In this document: piece after piece, positions 1-12,068 of the stretch | Layout: every line of letters starts with the position of its first letter | How positions within the stretch are numbered: position 1 is the first letter of the stretch | DNA from: Benincasa hispida | Taxonomy: Eukaryota; Streptophyta; Magnoliopsida; Cucurbitales; Cucurbitaceae | DNA: 64,000 nt | NCBI RefSeq assembly: GCF_009727055.1 | Contig: NC_052351.1 | Location: forward strand, 3,288,471 to 3,352,470 | Reading direction: 5' to 3' | The notes under the pieces: model-generated | What the model saw: the letters and a program-made list of their open reading frames with translations, nothing else | Told to the model about the DNA's origin: nothing | Databases searched by the model: none | Program-made: the position numbers and the translations under genes

Positions 1-19
1 GGAATGATACTCTGCTACC

Positions 20-145
20 GGAGACAAGAAGAAGAAGAGGACGAAGAAGAGTGTAGATACGTAGAAGATCTACATCTTCAAGGTGTTGAAGCAAGTTCAT
101 CCAGACATCGGTATTTCCAGCAAGGCCATGGGTATCATCAATTTA
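20..145 (+). pseudogene. Histone H2B pseudogene fragment
   Basis: The frame starting at base 20 reads a lysine-rich stretch followed by [16 protein letters not shown] and ISSKAMGI. This is the junction of the H2B N-terminal tail with the first helices of the histone fold. The usual Tyr codon of the SVETYKIYIF segment is TAG at 62-64, a premature stop. After the ISSKAMGII segment the similarity stops; the NSFINDIFE part of helix 2 is replaced by unrelated sequence. No intron is visible, but H2B genes normally have none, so this could be a retrocopy or a DNA-level fragment. The N-terminal tail is missing or lies outside the window. Confidence 0.85.
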
Positions 146-1560
146 ATCTTATCTGATTCATCCGCGTGATGTTATCGAAACTTGTCTTCAATTCAATTCG
201 GAACATGTGTCAACTTCTAATTGGACCTAAAGTCAATAATTTAGAAATTCGTCGTTAATTTAGCAAACGACGTGGTGACTTGTGATTAGTCCAAAATTTC
301 TCATTCAACGGTGATATCTAGCTTTAATTTTGTGGTCGATTGAATGAATAAGGTACTTTTGGTTGGGGGAGGAAAAAAATTGTTTTGAAAAATATTAGAA
401 AAATAGGATAAAATCTTGTCTTTATTGGAATGTATCTATTTAAGAGATGAATTTCACCTTTTTTTTTTCAAATTAATCTTTTATTATTCTTTCTTCACAG
501 TATCAGCATGTCCCCTCTTTTATTTTATTATTTTTTTAAAAAAAAAATTGTGTACGGGATCTTGGTGGAGTGCATCCCCTCTCACTTTTTTTTTTTTCTT
601 TTTCAATAATAATAGTTTAACGTTATTTTGCATAAACGATTTTATTTCAAAGTTTTTGTAATGTATTTTTGAAAATAAATTGTAATGTATTTTTCAAATA
701 AATACGTAAAACTTTCTATAATAATAAAATGTTGTTTTTTATTAAACAACTTTATTTTTGTAATCTATTTTTTAAATAAAATAGAGTAACATCATTGTTA
801 GCATCATTTAAACTCAAATACAAAAGAGATTATCACTCATGGATTCTAATAGGATAATTAAATCAACCAAGATACATATGTTAACTAAATGAACACTTAC
901 TCGATGATTCAATAATAAATATCCAAAATTCTTTAAATTGATATTTTTCAATCCCAATACCGTATATTATTTAATTCACCCAGAGATTGCGAGAGAGCAC
1001 ACAAGAAGAACTTTCTATCACGTATATATATAGTCAATTGACCACATTTCAAGCAATTACCCACTCACCGCTAACTTAGATAACTGCCCACATTTCGGAC
1101 AATTACCTGCTCACCACTAATAATAACTTAGGTAATATTTACTGTGTGTACAAAAATAACAATTATTAATTACTTAAATTATATGGATCAATATTAGAAA
1201 ACAAAATTATTTCTAGCAATGCTTACCTGAAATTGAATTTCATAAATAAAATTGTCAACATTTCCAAAAATTTACATTCTATTCATTAAAAAAACACATT
1301 TTGTTTTAAATATTATATTAAAAAAATTCATTAAAAACTATTTAAAAACAATAATATTTGAAGAAAACATGGTTAATCTATTTTATTTAAAAATATTTTA
1401 CAAGAACATGGAAGTAAAATTGTTTTTCAAAAATAACATTAAACTATTATGAAAATATTAACTATTTTATTTAAAAAAATACATTACAAAAACTTTAGAC
1501 AAAATTGTTTATTAAAAATAACATTAAATTATTATTAAAAAAAAGTATATATAAAAAAAG
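146..1560. other. AT-rich intergenic stretch, no gene seen
   Basis: The sequence is AT-rich with long T and A runs. Open frames here are low-complexity (Phe, Lys, Ile, Asn rich) and have no recognisable domain. A short imperfect duplication around 1034-1130 repeats a CAATTACC...CTCACC...CTAA pattern. Nothing else is supportable. Confidence 0.6.
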
Positions 1561-1564
1561 AGAA

Positions 1565-1990
1565 CATAAGTGACAAGGATGCACTCATGCTTCCAAGGAT
1601 TGAGGTCGTGTCACCTGTGGTAGTTTAGGTGAGATATAAGTCTCTAGTATAAACGACGTTATATACAGAGTCTAATCATCTCGTGGTTCAGGTTTTATAT
1701 AAACTCTTTGTATAGGACACCCCTGCTCGCACGTCTCCACATGAATGGTCAGGATCTACTATCTGTAGTAGTTTACAACACTTGCAAACTTCTACAAAGC
1801 GAGCCGTATCTGTAGTATGACCAGGATCAAGTATCCCACCTTAATCCTTATATTACAAACATATTTAGGTTATCACTTAAGGTATGATCCACTTGTATAT
1901 CACATATACATACTTAAGTTCACATAAGATAACCGATGAGCTTTGTTTATTGGATACAAGTAAATGTCATAATTAAATAACACTCATCCT
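1565..1990 (-). repeat. LTR-A family fragment, minus orientation
   Basis: Read on the minus strand, this carries the same ordered blocks as the longer LTR at 8876-10800: a CATGTGGAGA block, a GTCCTAT.CAAAGAGTTT block, an ACCACGA block and a run ending in CTCAATCCT. It is a fragment without recognisable termini. Confidence 0.6.
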
Positions 1991-2039
1991 ATTCATGGAA
2001 CAATGTGTATCTTTACAAAACAACAAGACTCTAGGAGAA

Positions 2040-3095
2040 TTAGGACACCAATCCCAACAGTGGAATGGTCACAAGTATTGTGACTTGTCACAGATGGTCT
2101 GATTCTGATCATTCGTATTGGGGACATGCGAGCGGGGGCGTCCTATACAAAGAGTTTGTATAAGACCTGACCACGAAGTGTTAACATCTTGTTATATAAC
2201 ACTGTTCATGACAGAGACTTCACTTCAGTAGGATGACCATAGGTAACATGACCTCAATCCTGAATGAGTTGGAAATTCCTGCCATTGAGGGTGGTCCTTT
2301 GATTTTTATGGGTGTGAGTGGCCAGATCACCGATTCAAACCTACCATTTTGGGGATTCGTCTGATTTGGGAGCTGGAAACTCAGCTACACAAGATGGAAT
2401 TCACTCCAGGAGTTCCTTTGATTTGTATGGGTGCAAATGGCCAGGTCGCCGATTCAAACCTACCATTTTGAAGATTCGTCTGATTTGAGAGCTGAGGTGA
2501 GTTGGTTATTGTAACCGATGAAATAAAAATGAAATTGTTTCATTTTTTTGGAGAGTTTGTTCAATCGTCCAAAATAAATCGCAGGCGTGTGTTGGTGAAT
2601 CGTAAACAATCGCTTAAAGTTTCGAGAGCCTATACGATAGTAACTCTCCACCTAAATGATCGTCCTCTTCGCGCCTAAACGATCGCACACTAATTCTTAC
2701 ACGATCACATAGCTTCTCTAATCGATCGTATACCATTTCCTAAACGATCGTTCAGTAAAACCTACACGATCGTGTAGTGTCTTCTAAACGATAAGCAGCG
2801 TGCTATGCGATAATACATTTTTCCCTTCCACTTGCTTATCACCTACACGATTCGTGCTTCCTCCTTCCTCTACCAAATTCACCAAAGACCACGCTTTGGG
2901 TTCTCACTCTGAGAATACCGGGGGTTCTTTTCTGGTGGTGTCATCCCCACGGCGTTCGTGTTCGTGCGGTTGTTTGTGTTGCTGTTGTTGATGCTGCTGC
3001 TAGGCGTTGGTAGATCGCGTGGAGGGTTCCGTTGTATTGAGTTCCGAAGTTTGAAGATTGTCTTCAACTGGTATGACACTCATTCCCTTGTTATT
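2040..3095 (+). repeat. LTR-A family fragment, plus orientation
   Basis: It repeats the blocks of the preceding minus-strand fragment but in plus orientation, including GGGGACATGCGAG, GTCCTATACAAAGAGTTTG and TGACCTCAATCCTGAAT. Two related sub-blocks (around 2290-2365 and 2412-2480) each contain GCCGATTCAAACCTACCATT or a close variant. It continues into the array of near-palindromic CGATCG motifs and then into GGTTCTCACTCTGAGAATAC at 2899-2918, which recurs inverted near 58845. Confidence 0.6.
2652..2851. repeat. Array of near-palindromic CGATCG 16-mers, locus 1
   Basis: About nine degenerate copies of a motif of the form CTAnnCGATCGnnTAG occur roughly every 20-25 bp. Examples are CTAAATGATCGT, CTAAACGATCGC, CTAAACGATCGTTCAG and, at 2762-2777, the perfect palindrome CTACACGATCGTGTAG. 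A matching array lies at 58956-59189 in an inverted copy of the same LTR family. Confidence 0.75.
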
Positions 3096-3831
3096 TTATT
3101 GTTCTTAGTATACCGTTAATTAATATTTGTTTGCATAACTGTGCATATGAATGTATAATATGTATTTCGGTCACTGTGAGATCGGAGTGATCCGAAGGCA
3201 CACATGTAACTCTACGGTAAGAGATCCTTCAGTAATTGCTTATTTATTGACTCAATTGTGATATTGAAGGTTGGAATTGAAGGTTCAAAGCGACTGCCCA
3301 TCGAGATTAAAGGTTGAATTTGTGACTAGAGTTGTCAAGTTGTATTGATTTTGTAGTATGAGGTGATGTTCAGACCAACACATTTTGGGTCAGATTATTG
3401 GGAATTATTTGGTTAATTTGGGTATTGGAACTAAGCCATTTTTATTAATTGTAAATTTGGATTATGTTTAGGCACGATTCACGATTCATCTAAGTTAGGA
3501 GGAAATTAATTTGCGTGTCGCTTAGGCATAATTTTGAGGTAAGTAATCTTAATACTGGAACTGCTCTAGTGCAATGCAATGATAATTATGATTTATAGAG
3601 GATCATTAGTTAACGTGATATTCATATATGCCTTCATTGACTAATGTTTGAAAGGATTAGAGTCAATTATTGATAATTATGATTTGCTGAAGATATATTG
3701 ATGGTTTGATATTTATGTATGCCTTGCTGACACGAGGATTTAAAAGACTAGGTGCGCATAGAGATGTTTGAATGTTAGCATAATTTGAGTATATTATTAT
3801 TCTTGGAGATCTTACTGAATTTGAGGATGAT

Positions 3832-4000
3832 GAGATGTATATGTGTGTTATGAGACTAGGACGACGAGATGTATATGTATGTTATAGAACCATGATGATG
3901 AGATGTATATGTATGTTATGAGACTAGAATGACAAGAGGTATATGTATGTTGTAGAGCCATGATGTTGAGGTGTATATGTATGTTATGGAACCATGTTAT
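3832..4000. repeat. Minisatellite, about 34-bp unit, five copies
   Basis: Imperfect tandem units start with GAGATGTATATGTATGTTAT and alternate between GAGACTAGGACGAC-like and AGAACCATGATGAT-like ends, so the higher-order period is about 68 bp. Confidence 0.75.
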
Positions 4001-4059
4001 GATACTTGTGATGTTGAGATTTTGATAGTATCATCACTGATTAGTTAGATGCACAGTAG

Positions 4060-4203
4060 ATGTTGTATTTCCTTCGGGATTCACCAGAGGTTGTGTTTCC
4101 TTCGGGATTCAACGGAGCTGGTGGTTTCCTTCGGGATTCACTAGAGGTTGTGGTTTCCTTCGGGATCCACCAGAGGTGGTGCTTTCCTTCGGGATTCACC
4201 AGA
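4060..4203. repeat. Minisatellite, 29-bp unit, five copies
   Basis: Five tandem units share the core TTTCCTTCGGGATTCACCAG, preceded by GGTTGTGG or a variant. The 29-bp length is not a multiple of three and no frame stays open across it, so it is not protein-coding. Confidence 0.85.
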
Positions 4204-4760
4204 GGTTGTGGGTCCTATGAGACTTACTAGATGTAGTGGGCATACTTAACTACAGTAGGATAAAAATAAGTTTTCCACGTATGTATGTGTCCCATAAGGA
4301 CTAGAGAAATTTATATGTTTTCACCAGAGGTAGGCATCTAGAGGGCATATGCCTAGCCTGACCCCAGTAGTGGGCTTACTTACTGAGTATTTTATACTCA
4401 TCCTTTCTCTTGTTGTTGTTTCAGGTAAAGATAGAGATACACCGACGATTGACAAGGGGAATTTGTGATCGAGCCTTTGGGACCAGTTTTATACTTTCCC
4501 TCATGATATTTATATTTCTTTTCATGGTTTTTTCAATTTTCAGTTTTGATATTTGAAACTTACTATTAAGATTTGTTTTCAGACCTATTTATTATCATTT
4601 ATGATTTATGGGTACCCTATTATTTGTTTTTAATATTTGAATTTAATAAAGGTATTTTGAATTTACCTTATTTATTTAGCATTTATTTCATGTCGTTTTA
4701 AGTTCCTTGCATGCATGTGTTTAGTAACGGCCTAACTTGAGTCCTGATCGGGTCGTTACA

Positions 4761-7700
4761 ATGGCTATCTCCCAAATGTTCCTAAAAAAAGCGTCAGGAC
4801 CTTATTGATTTTCGACTATTTTTTACAAAAAATATTGAGATGCTGTAGGGCCAAAAACAATTGAAGATTTTTTTTTTTTTTTTTTTTTTTTGAGATTTTG
4901 AATAATTTCAGGAGCTTTGCAAAGTGGAATAAAACTAATAGTGTTTTAATCCCCAAAGTTCCTAAACCTGTTAGGGGTTGTTTGGGATGCTAAGTTGAGA
5001 TAGGATGACTGGAGTTCGTATGTCTGTGAAGTTCATATGTCTGAGTTTGGGGTGCATAGTTATTTGGTCTCAGTTTATATGTCTGTCTTTGGGGTGTAGA
5101 GTTGAGTTCATATGTTTGGGATATCTGGTACAAATTTTTAAACTCTAAATAATCTACTTTTGTGATTACTATTTTTGTTTTGAAACTTTTTTATTCGATA
5201 ATTCTAATCATCTTTGTCTGAATAAAATATGGATTGCAATTTTTTCTCTTTAATTGTTTATTTATTTATTTCTTTTTTTTTTTGGCAATGAATAACAACT
5301 GCCCAATATATTTATTGTAGAAATATGGTTAAATAAAATGAGAAATAAAAAAGAAATTAAAACATCTGATTCCTAACTTTTCTCCATGAATTTTATATCT
5401 TCTTCTTTTTATTCTTTTATTGCTATATATTTTTACTCTATCATCAATTTTTTGATTGAATCTCTCACATCATCTTAGTAACCAATGGAATGCCACCACG
5501 TTTCTTCAATAAATTCACTTTCAGGTCCTCCAAATTTGGAGGATTCATTAAAGAAAAATTCTCAAATTGTTACTAATTCTTGCTAAAAAATTTTCATTTT
5601 ATGTGTTACATATTTTGCAACTACATACATACTTTTCTAAATATTCTTAGCACTCATTTGATATGTGAATTCAATTAAATAAAAATATATTTTACAAATT
5701 TTTGCATATAAATATCACACTTAATATAGAAAAAATACTATTATTTATATAATCAAGTACCCTACAACATATTTTAACAGTCATCAATCTTATAATAGTC
5801 GGAAGTAGTTGTCAAAGTTGATCATCGAAGATAATTTTCACTAAAGTTTGTAGTCGGAGCCAGAAGTTGGTCACATGAAGGTGGTACTGAAGTTAGTTGC
5901 CGAAGTTTGTCATCAGAGGTGGTTGTCAAAGCTAGAGTTGGTCGTTGGAGTTGCTCGCTCGAAGGTGGTCATAAAGTTGATCTTCGAAAGTAATTTTCGA
6001 TGGAGTTTGTAATCGGAGTTGGTTATTGGAGGTGATTGTCATAGCTTGAAATAGCTCGTCAGAGTTGTCATTGGAGGTGGTTGTCGGAGTCGGGAGTCGG
6101 TCACCAAAGTTTTCATCAGAGGTAGTTGTCAGAGCCAAGAGTTTGTTTCCAGAGTGTGACGACGATAGTTGTCGTAAGTGACCGTAAGTGAAGCTATTGA
6201 AAACGTTGGAAGATGGGAGAGTCGAGTGAGTTAGTAAAATATACCGACTCAATTCCATCAATATTTAAAGTTAGTGGGCCAAACATTAAATTGGTATATT
6301 ATATCAACTCAACTTAACTCATGTTGGTGAGCCAAACACCCCCTTAAGGTTGAAGATTATTGTCCTATAAGCTATAATGTCAACTACAAAATTTTATCCA
6401 AAGTTATTGCTAACCGGTTGAAGAATGTTTTGTGTGATATAATCTCTCTACCATAGTCTACTTTCATTGTTGGCAAATCCATTAATGATAATGTTATGAT
6501 TGGTCACGAATGTATACACTTTATTAAAAATAAGAAAGTTAGAAGAAGGGTAGCTGCTATCGAGCTAGATCTCAATAAAACTTATGACCATGTTGAATAG
6601 TCATTCCTGAAAGCCATTATGTTTAAGATGGGTTTTCATCCTAGGTGGATTGATCTCATGAGTAACTGCATTTATACGGTCAATTCTCATTATTACTGAA
6701 TAGAGAACTGAAGGGCAACATTATTCTAAGTAGGGGTCTTCGTCAAGGTGATCCCATTTCTCCCTATCTTTTCCTTATTATTACTGATGACCTTTCATTT
6801 ATTATGCAGCAAGTTATGAAAAGAGGCAATATTGGTGGAATTTCTTGTGCTTCCCCATGCCTTGTGATCTCCCATTTATTGTTTTCTAATTACAGTTTAA
6901 TGTTTTATGGTGCAAATGAGGTGAAGCTTGTTAACCTTAAAATGTTTTCAAGGTTTGTGAGGAGGCATTAAGAGCTTTAATAAACTACTCAAAGTTTGCC
7001 ATCATTATATCCCCAAATGTGAAAAAAGATAGAAGAAGCTTCCTCAGAAATATTCTTGGTGTACAATTAGTTGAGGACCTTGGCTTATACTTAGGACTAC
7101 CATTTTCTTTATCTATAAGAAAAAGCAAAGATTTCAATATATTGCAGACAAGGTATGGAAAGTTGGTGATGGCTGGGAACGTTCTTTTTTCTCTGTTGGT
7201 GGTAAGGAAGTCTTGATTAAAAGTGTAGGGCAAGCAATTCCCACATATGGAATGAGTATCTCTAAGCTTTCAAAAACTTTTTGTGTCAATATCACCCGTA
7301 TGTTTGCTAATTTTGGTAGGGTTCCTCTAATGAAAAGAAGAAAATCCATTGAGTTAAATGGAAAAACTTGTGTCTTCCTAAGGCTATGGGCTGATTAAAC
7401 CTTAGAGATTTGGAAGGGTTTAACATTGCTTTGGTAGCCAAATAGTTCTAGAAATATATGCCAATCCAAATAGTCTTGTATCTAGATTCTTAAACAGCAT
7501 TTTCCCAATTGCTCTCTCATGGATGTTGTTCTTTGTCCAAAAGCTTCATATTTGTGGAAAAGTTTGTTAAGGGGTGGTAGTTTTTTAAAGGAAAAGAATC
7601 AATATAGAGTAGCAAGAAGGAATTCAATTCGATGTTTTTTTTTTTTTAAGCTTATTTGTATTAACCATGAGTTTTATAGTTTTTTGTTGCTGATTTTGTC

Positions 7701-8850
7701 GACCAAGGGGACAATTGGAATATAGAGCTTTTTAAGAAAGCTATCATGCTTGAAGATATGGAAGTTATTAAGAAAATTCCCTTAAATCCTTCCATTGAAG
7801 ATAAAGTAATCTGGCACTTTGATAAGTATGGTGTTTACACAGTTAAAAGCGGCTATAAATGGTTTCAAATATCTCAACTTTATGCTCAGTCCCCAAGCTC
7901 TAATTCTATGGAAAAGGTATGGAAAAATATTTGGAGTTTGAGAGTTCCTTCGAAAATAAAACATTTCTTTTGGAGAGCATTGCAAAATATCTTACCAATA
8001 AAATTGACTTTTATAAAACATTCCTCCCTGGACCCTATCTGTTCATATGATTATGAAAGTATCGACCATACTTTGTTTTCCTGCACTCAAGCTCGCTCTT
8101 TTTGGCAGAACATATCTTCGAATCATCTCCTGCAGTTTAATTTCAATTGTAGCTTTATTGATAGATGGTTTATGTTGAACAATAATTGTACTGAGGAAGA
8201 GTTAAACCTGATTGCAATTGCTTGTTAGGTAATTTGGTCCAATACAAACAACTTAAATAAGGGTGAAAAAATTCCATCCAGCTAGATATGAAGCAACTAG
8301 ATATGTTGATATAAAAATGATTATGTTTGTTGCGTGGTTGATTAAATCAGCTCATCTTGTTGGCATGATCATTAAGCCCAACTCTTGGATTCCTCCTTAT
8401 CAAGACAGGCTAAAAATTAACGTTGATGCTACTTAAGAGGAGGTTTCATCCTCTTCTGGTTTCAGAGTTCCAATTTGTGATTCCTCCGATAAGCTAATTG
8501 CGATGTTTGCCTCATCGTTAAATATGAGCTACCCAATGCCGTCAGCAGAGATAAGGGCTATTCTCAAGGGCCTTCAACTTGCGACCTTGATCTATCCAAC
8601 CACAGATGTTACTCTTGAGTTTGATTGCTTCTAAGTTGTTAATATGGTAACCAAAAGAACTGAAATGTGGATCGAAGATGTTTGCTGGCTTGAAAAAAAA
8701 ATCTGAAGATTAGTTGGTTTCTTCGATGATATTTCTTTTGCTCACATAAATAGAAATTTTAATTTGCTTGCTAATTGTATTGGCAAAGGTGCAAGAGACT
8801 TTCTTTTAAGCGATATTTGGTGGTCTGATTTCCCCCCATTCGACTGTTGA
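4761..8850 (+). mobile_element. Degenerate L1-type LINE (RT, zf-RVT, RNase H), split by an insertion
   Basis: Three landmark regions of a plant L1 ORF2 occur in order. Reverse transcriptase pieces are at about 4830-4970 and 6344-7000 (VLIPKVPKPV, KILSKVIANRLK, LRQGDPISPYLF). A zf-RVT segment at about 7750-8150 reads KVWKNIWSLRVPSKIKHFFW. An RNase H-like segment at about 8405-8850 includes LKINVDAT and ends in SDFPPFDC and a stop at 8848-8850. The 5' end, including the endonuclease, is missing. In-frame stops replace Gln and Trp codons (LP-stop-STFIVGK; HVE-stop-SFL), there are frameshifts, and the catalytic FADD motif is FSNY at about 6882-6893, so the enzyme is dead. Confidence 0.9.
4974..6343. 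mobile_element. PIF/Harbinger-like non-autonomous element inside the LINE
   Basis: The left end GGGGTTGTTTGG and the reverse complement of the right end, GGGGGTGTTTGG, match at 11 of 12 positions. The element is flanked by a 3-bp TTA duplication (4971-4973 and 6344-6346). Removing the element and one TTA rejoins the LINE frame as PKPV-KVEDYC without a break. Length is 1370 bp. The interior has no transposase. From about 5800 to 6150 it contains imperfect repeats of GTCGGAG and GAGGTGGTTGTC type. These ends and a TTA target site are typical of PIF/Harbinger MITE-like elements. Confidence 0.85.
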
Positions 8851-8875
8851 AATTGTGTCGAATGAGGGAAATTTA

Positions 8876-10800
8876 TTAGGTTGTATGTCCTAAACTCGTG
8901 GTTTGTAAACATTTAACATATTCTATTTGACAATAAAGTTGTTATTGTGAGGTTATTCAGTAAGAATGTTATTGAATATGTGATTTGTACCTTTTTAACC
9001 TTAAATCCAATAAACTAAGAACTTCTGGATATAACATGAATACTTGAATGTTAGTGGAGACATAAAAGTGGATCAAGTTCGAGTAATAGCCAAAACGGTC
9101 TATAGTATAGAGATAGGGTTGGATAACTTAACCTGCAAACACTATGGATGCGACTCACTTTGTCTTTGATGCAAACGATGTAATCTAGAATCGTTCATGT
9201 GGAGATATACGAGTGGGGACATCCTATGCAATGAGTTTGCATAAGACCGAACCACGAAATAGTCACTTTTACTTTATAACGTCGTTTACTAATAAAACTG
9301 ACTATTTCATATTGATGGCCTAGGTAACTATATCTTAATCCTGAGCTAATTATGCCTGTTTATTTGGGATTATCCTTTAATTTGCATGGGTAAGTGTAGC
9401 TCAACATCGCCGACTCAATAAGTCTTCCATTTTAAGGGCAAGACCGGGTAGATAGTTAGGGACATAGTACTGCAATAATAAAATTCATTCATATCTAATT
9501 CTAAGGACAGTAAATAGGTTGTTCTCTAATGTGCTGACTCCGAGTCTTGAACAAGGGGTCCCACCCTCTCATTGGCCCGAGAGGGACTTGGTTTGTTGGT
9601 TGGACCATGAACCAACTGTTCATTAAAGGATCGGTTGGACTTAAGGAGCAAGATATAATTACATGAGCAAAACGGTAATTTTGACCCAATTGTAATTATG
9701 AACAACCATGAAGGATTGACTTACTAATCATGGTTAAATCAAATGGACATAAATATATCTACAGTGAGGAGAGTACAACTACTGCGCTTTAGTGGAGTGT
9801 CTCGGTAGTTAACAAATGTTGGTTAATTAGGTTAAAGAGTTGAGCTGGTTAATCTCATATCGTTGGAGCTCATGATCTGTAGGTCCATTAGTTCCCCTGC
9901 TAGATCATATCAGACTAAACCTTATGACAATGTGATGAGAGAATTTGACACATTCAAATTCAGTTTAGGGAATTATTGTTAATTATATGTGATATAATTG
10001 ATGTTTGATTGTCGAATTAAACAAATCAGAGAGTTAGAGAATATTTAAATGTGATTTAAATATGACACATGAATATTAATTCATGTTCGGGATTGGTGTT
10101 ATTTATTAATTTAATGTCTGATATTAAATTATTTATATTAACTAAATTGTTTAATTAATTACTAAAAATTAATTTGATTTAAAATTAATTATTATAATTA
10201 ATTTTATTTAAATTTTGTTTTAAAAGAAATAAATTTTATTTAAAATTAATCATTTGAAGTAGTTTTATTTTAAGTTATAATTACAAATTTGGATGTGTAA
10301 ATTTAAATTCATTTTTAAATTGATTTTGTGAAAATCAATTAGGGTTAGAGGAAAAATCCTAAATTTCCCACTAATTTTAACACTTCAATCCCCACTTGTG
10401 CATGTTGTTTTGGTATCAATCTCTCATGCAATATCAATTGCATGAATTTCTCTATAAATAAGAGAAAACTTAATTGAAATAAAATTCATGCAAAGTTGAA
10501 AACTAGGGAAGAATTTGTTCTAAACACACAAACTCTCTAAATCCCTTCAATTTCACCACAATTTGGATCCCACAATTAGTTCTAAGTCTGAGAATAGCGG
10601 AGAAGACTCTAGCTGTGGTCTAGGACGTGTTCGTGATCATAATTAACTAAGGAATTGCATCAATTTTGAGTTTCTAAAAAGATTGTAATCGCAAAACCCT
10701 ATTTTCATATTATGAACGTGCATACTTAATCCTCAAAATTAATGTAATTAAAGTACTTAAGATTCTAATTGCTTCTGCATGTGCGCTTTTAATTCGAACA
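8876..10800 (+). repeat. LTR-A family LTR, nearly complete, plus orientation
   Basis: It begins near TTGTATGTCCTAAACTCGTG, which matches the TGTTGG..ATGTCCTAA starts seen at 12354 (minus) and 58123 (plus). It then carries the CATGTGGAGA, TTTAGTGGAGTG and GGTAGTTAAC blocks, an AT-rich central part, and ends near GCATGTGCGCTTTTAATTCG. I saw no internal coding region beside it and no clean target-site duplication, so it is best described as a solo or truncated LTR of about 1.9 kb. Superfamily is not determinable here. Confidence 0.6.
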
Positions 10801-12068
10801 GAACTCCGATTCTAATTCTACCCATGAGGCTTAATAAACATCTATTTTCCTTTTTTTTTAAAGGAGGGGAGGGGGATTTTTTTTTTTTTTTGGTTATTTA
10901 TTTATTTATTTTTATAAAAATTACATTTTATCCTATAATCTCTATTTTACAAAAACAAAAAAATAGAATAATTAAATTATGGGAAAATATACCTTGTATT
11001 AGGGAATAATCATACATTTATTTTATTTATTAATTAAAAAATGAAAAAAGAGTCCTTGGTGTTAGTTGACGCTATAAAATTTATTCTATCAACAACAAAT
11101 GGGAGAAAATTTATATTGTAGAATTAGATTAAAAAGAAAGAATATTAAATTAATATTAATAGTCTCTCCCTAAATATCTATGCATATCTTAATTTTCCCA
11201 TAATAGTCTATATCTCTATCTTCCCTATTTTTTCTTTTTCTTTTTATCTCGCATCTTCATCTTTGATTTGGAAGAGAATAATAATTAAAAAAAAAAAGTT
11301 ATTTTTTAAAGTAGATTTCCATTCTTATTTTCAAAATATTGAGTTTGTTTAATACGTTGTTAAAGGAACACCGTCAAAAAGAAAAAAAAAAAATCTAAAG
11401 GGAAGTATAAAAATACAAAACTATTCTATTTTATTAATATAAGAAAAGAAGAAAATGATCAATTAACATATCTTTGTATTAGTTAACCGTACATCCATAA
11501 ATTTATTCAAATTTATATAAATATATTAATGAATATACAATAATATTCTAAAAAAGAAAAATCATAATATTAAATTAATTTAATAATTTCTCCTTACATA
11601 TTTTCTAACTCTTTTATCCATATCTCTATCTTTCCCTAATTATCTTGTTCACATCTCTTTGTCCTATTTTTTCAAATTTTTTTCCATTTTGCTTCTCACT
11701 TTGCCACGATATATGTGCATGTGTGTCAAAATAATTCTAATTGGCTTATATAATTAGGATAACAAAGCTTTTCCATGAAATTGGAGTCATCAAATATAAG
11801 AAACAAGAGAGAGAACTTACAACAAATATAGAGAAAGTATATAAAGTTTCCAAGAACTCACTGATAAGCAGTTTACATGAGAAAATAAAATATTTTTCTA
11901 GACTGCATTGTATACGCATATCTTACACTCAATTCCTCTAATCTCTCAATCCTCACCTCTTTATCGGTCAAAATAGCAAGAAAGGAGAACAAATATAGTA
12001 AATAATTTCAATCCCAACATCTATATTTTGAGTACCATCTATAATTTGAGAAGCAAGTTGAATGTAAC
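10801..12068. other. AT-rich intergenic stretch, no gene seen
   Basis: Long T and A runs and short low-complexity frames only. Two blocks (about 11145-11280 and 11565-11710) share the order ATATTAAATTAAT, CTCTCC or CTCCTTAC, TATCTCTATCTTTCCCTA and a pyrimidine tract, suggesting an old local duplication. Confidence 0.5.

Larger units (their letters stand above)
3100..4760 (-). repeat. LTR-B family LTR or fragment, minus orientation
   Basis: On the minus strand the sequence begins at 4760 with TGTAACGACCCGATC, a typical 5'-TG LTR start. It then carries a TTTACCTGAAAC block, an ATGAGTATAAAATACTCAG block and other blocks shared in order with the element at 16899-18590. The distal boundary is uncertain. 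Two minisatellites lie inside it. Confidence 0.55.

Noticed and set aside
4060..4203. CRISPR-like appearance of the 29-bp repeat array
   Set aside because: The units are contiguous tandem copies without unique spacers, in a plant nuclear LTR.
5932..6261. 109-codon minus-strand frame rich in Ser, Thr and Asn
   Set aside because: It is the reading of imperfect GTCGGAG and GAGGTGGTTGTC repeats inside the Harbinger-like element, with no domain and no support for a gene.
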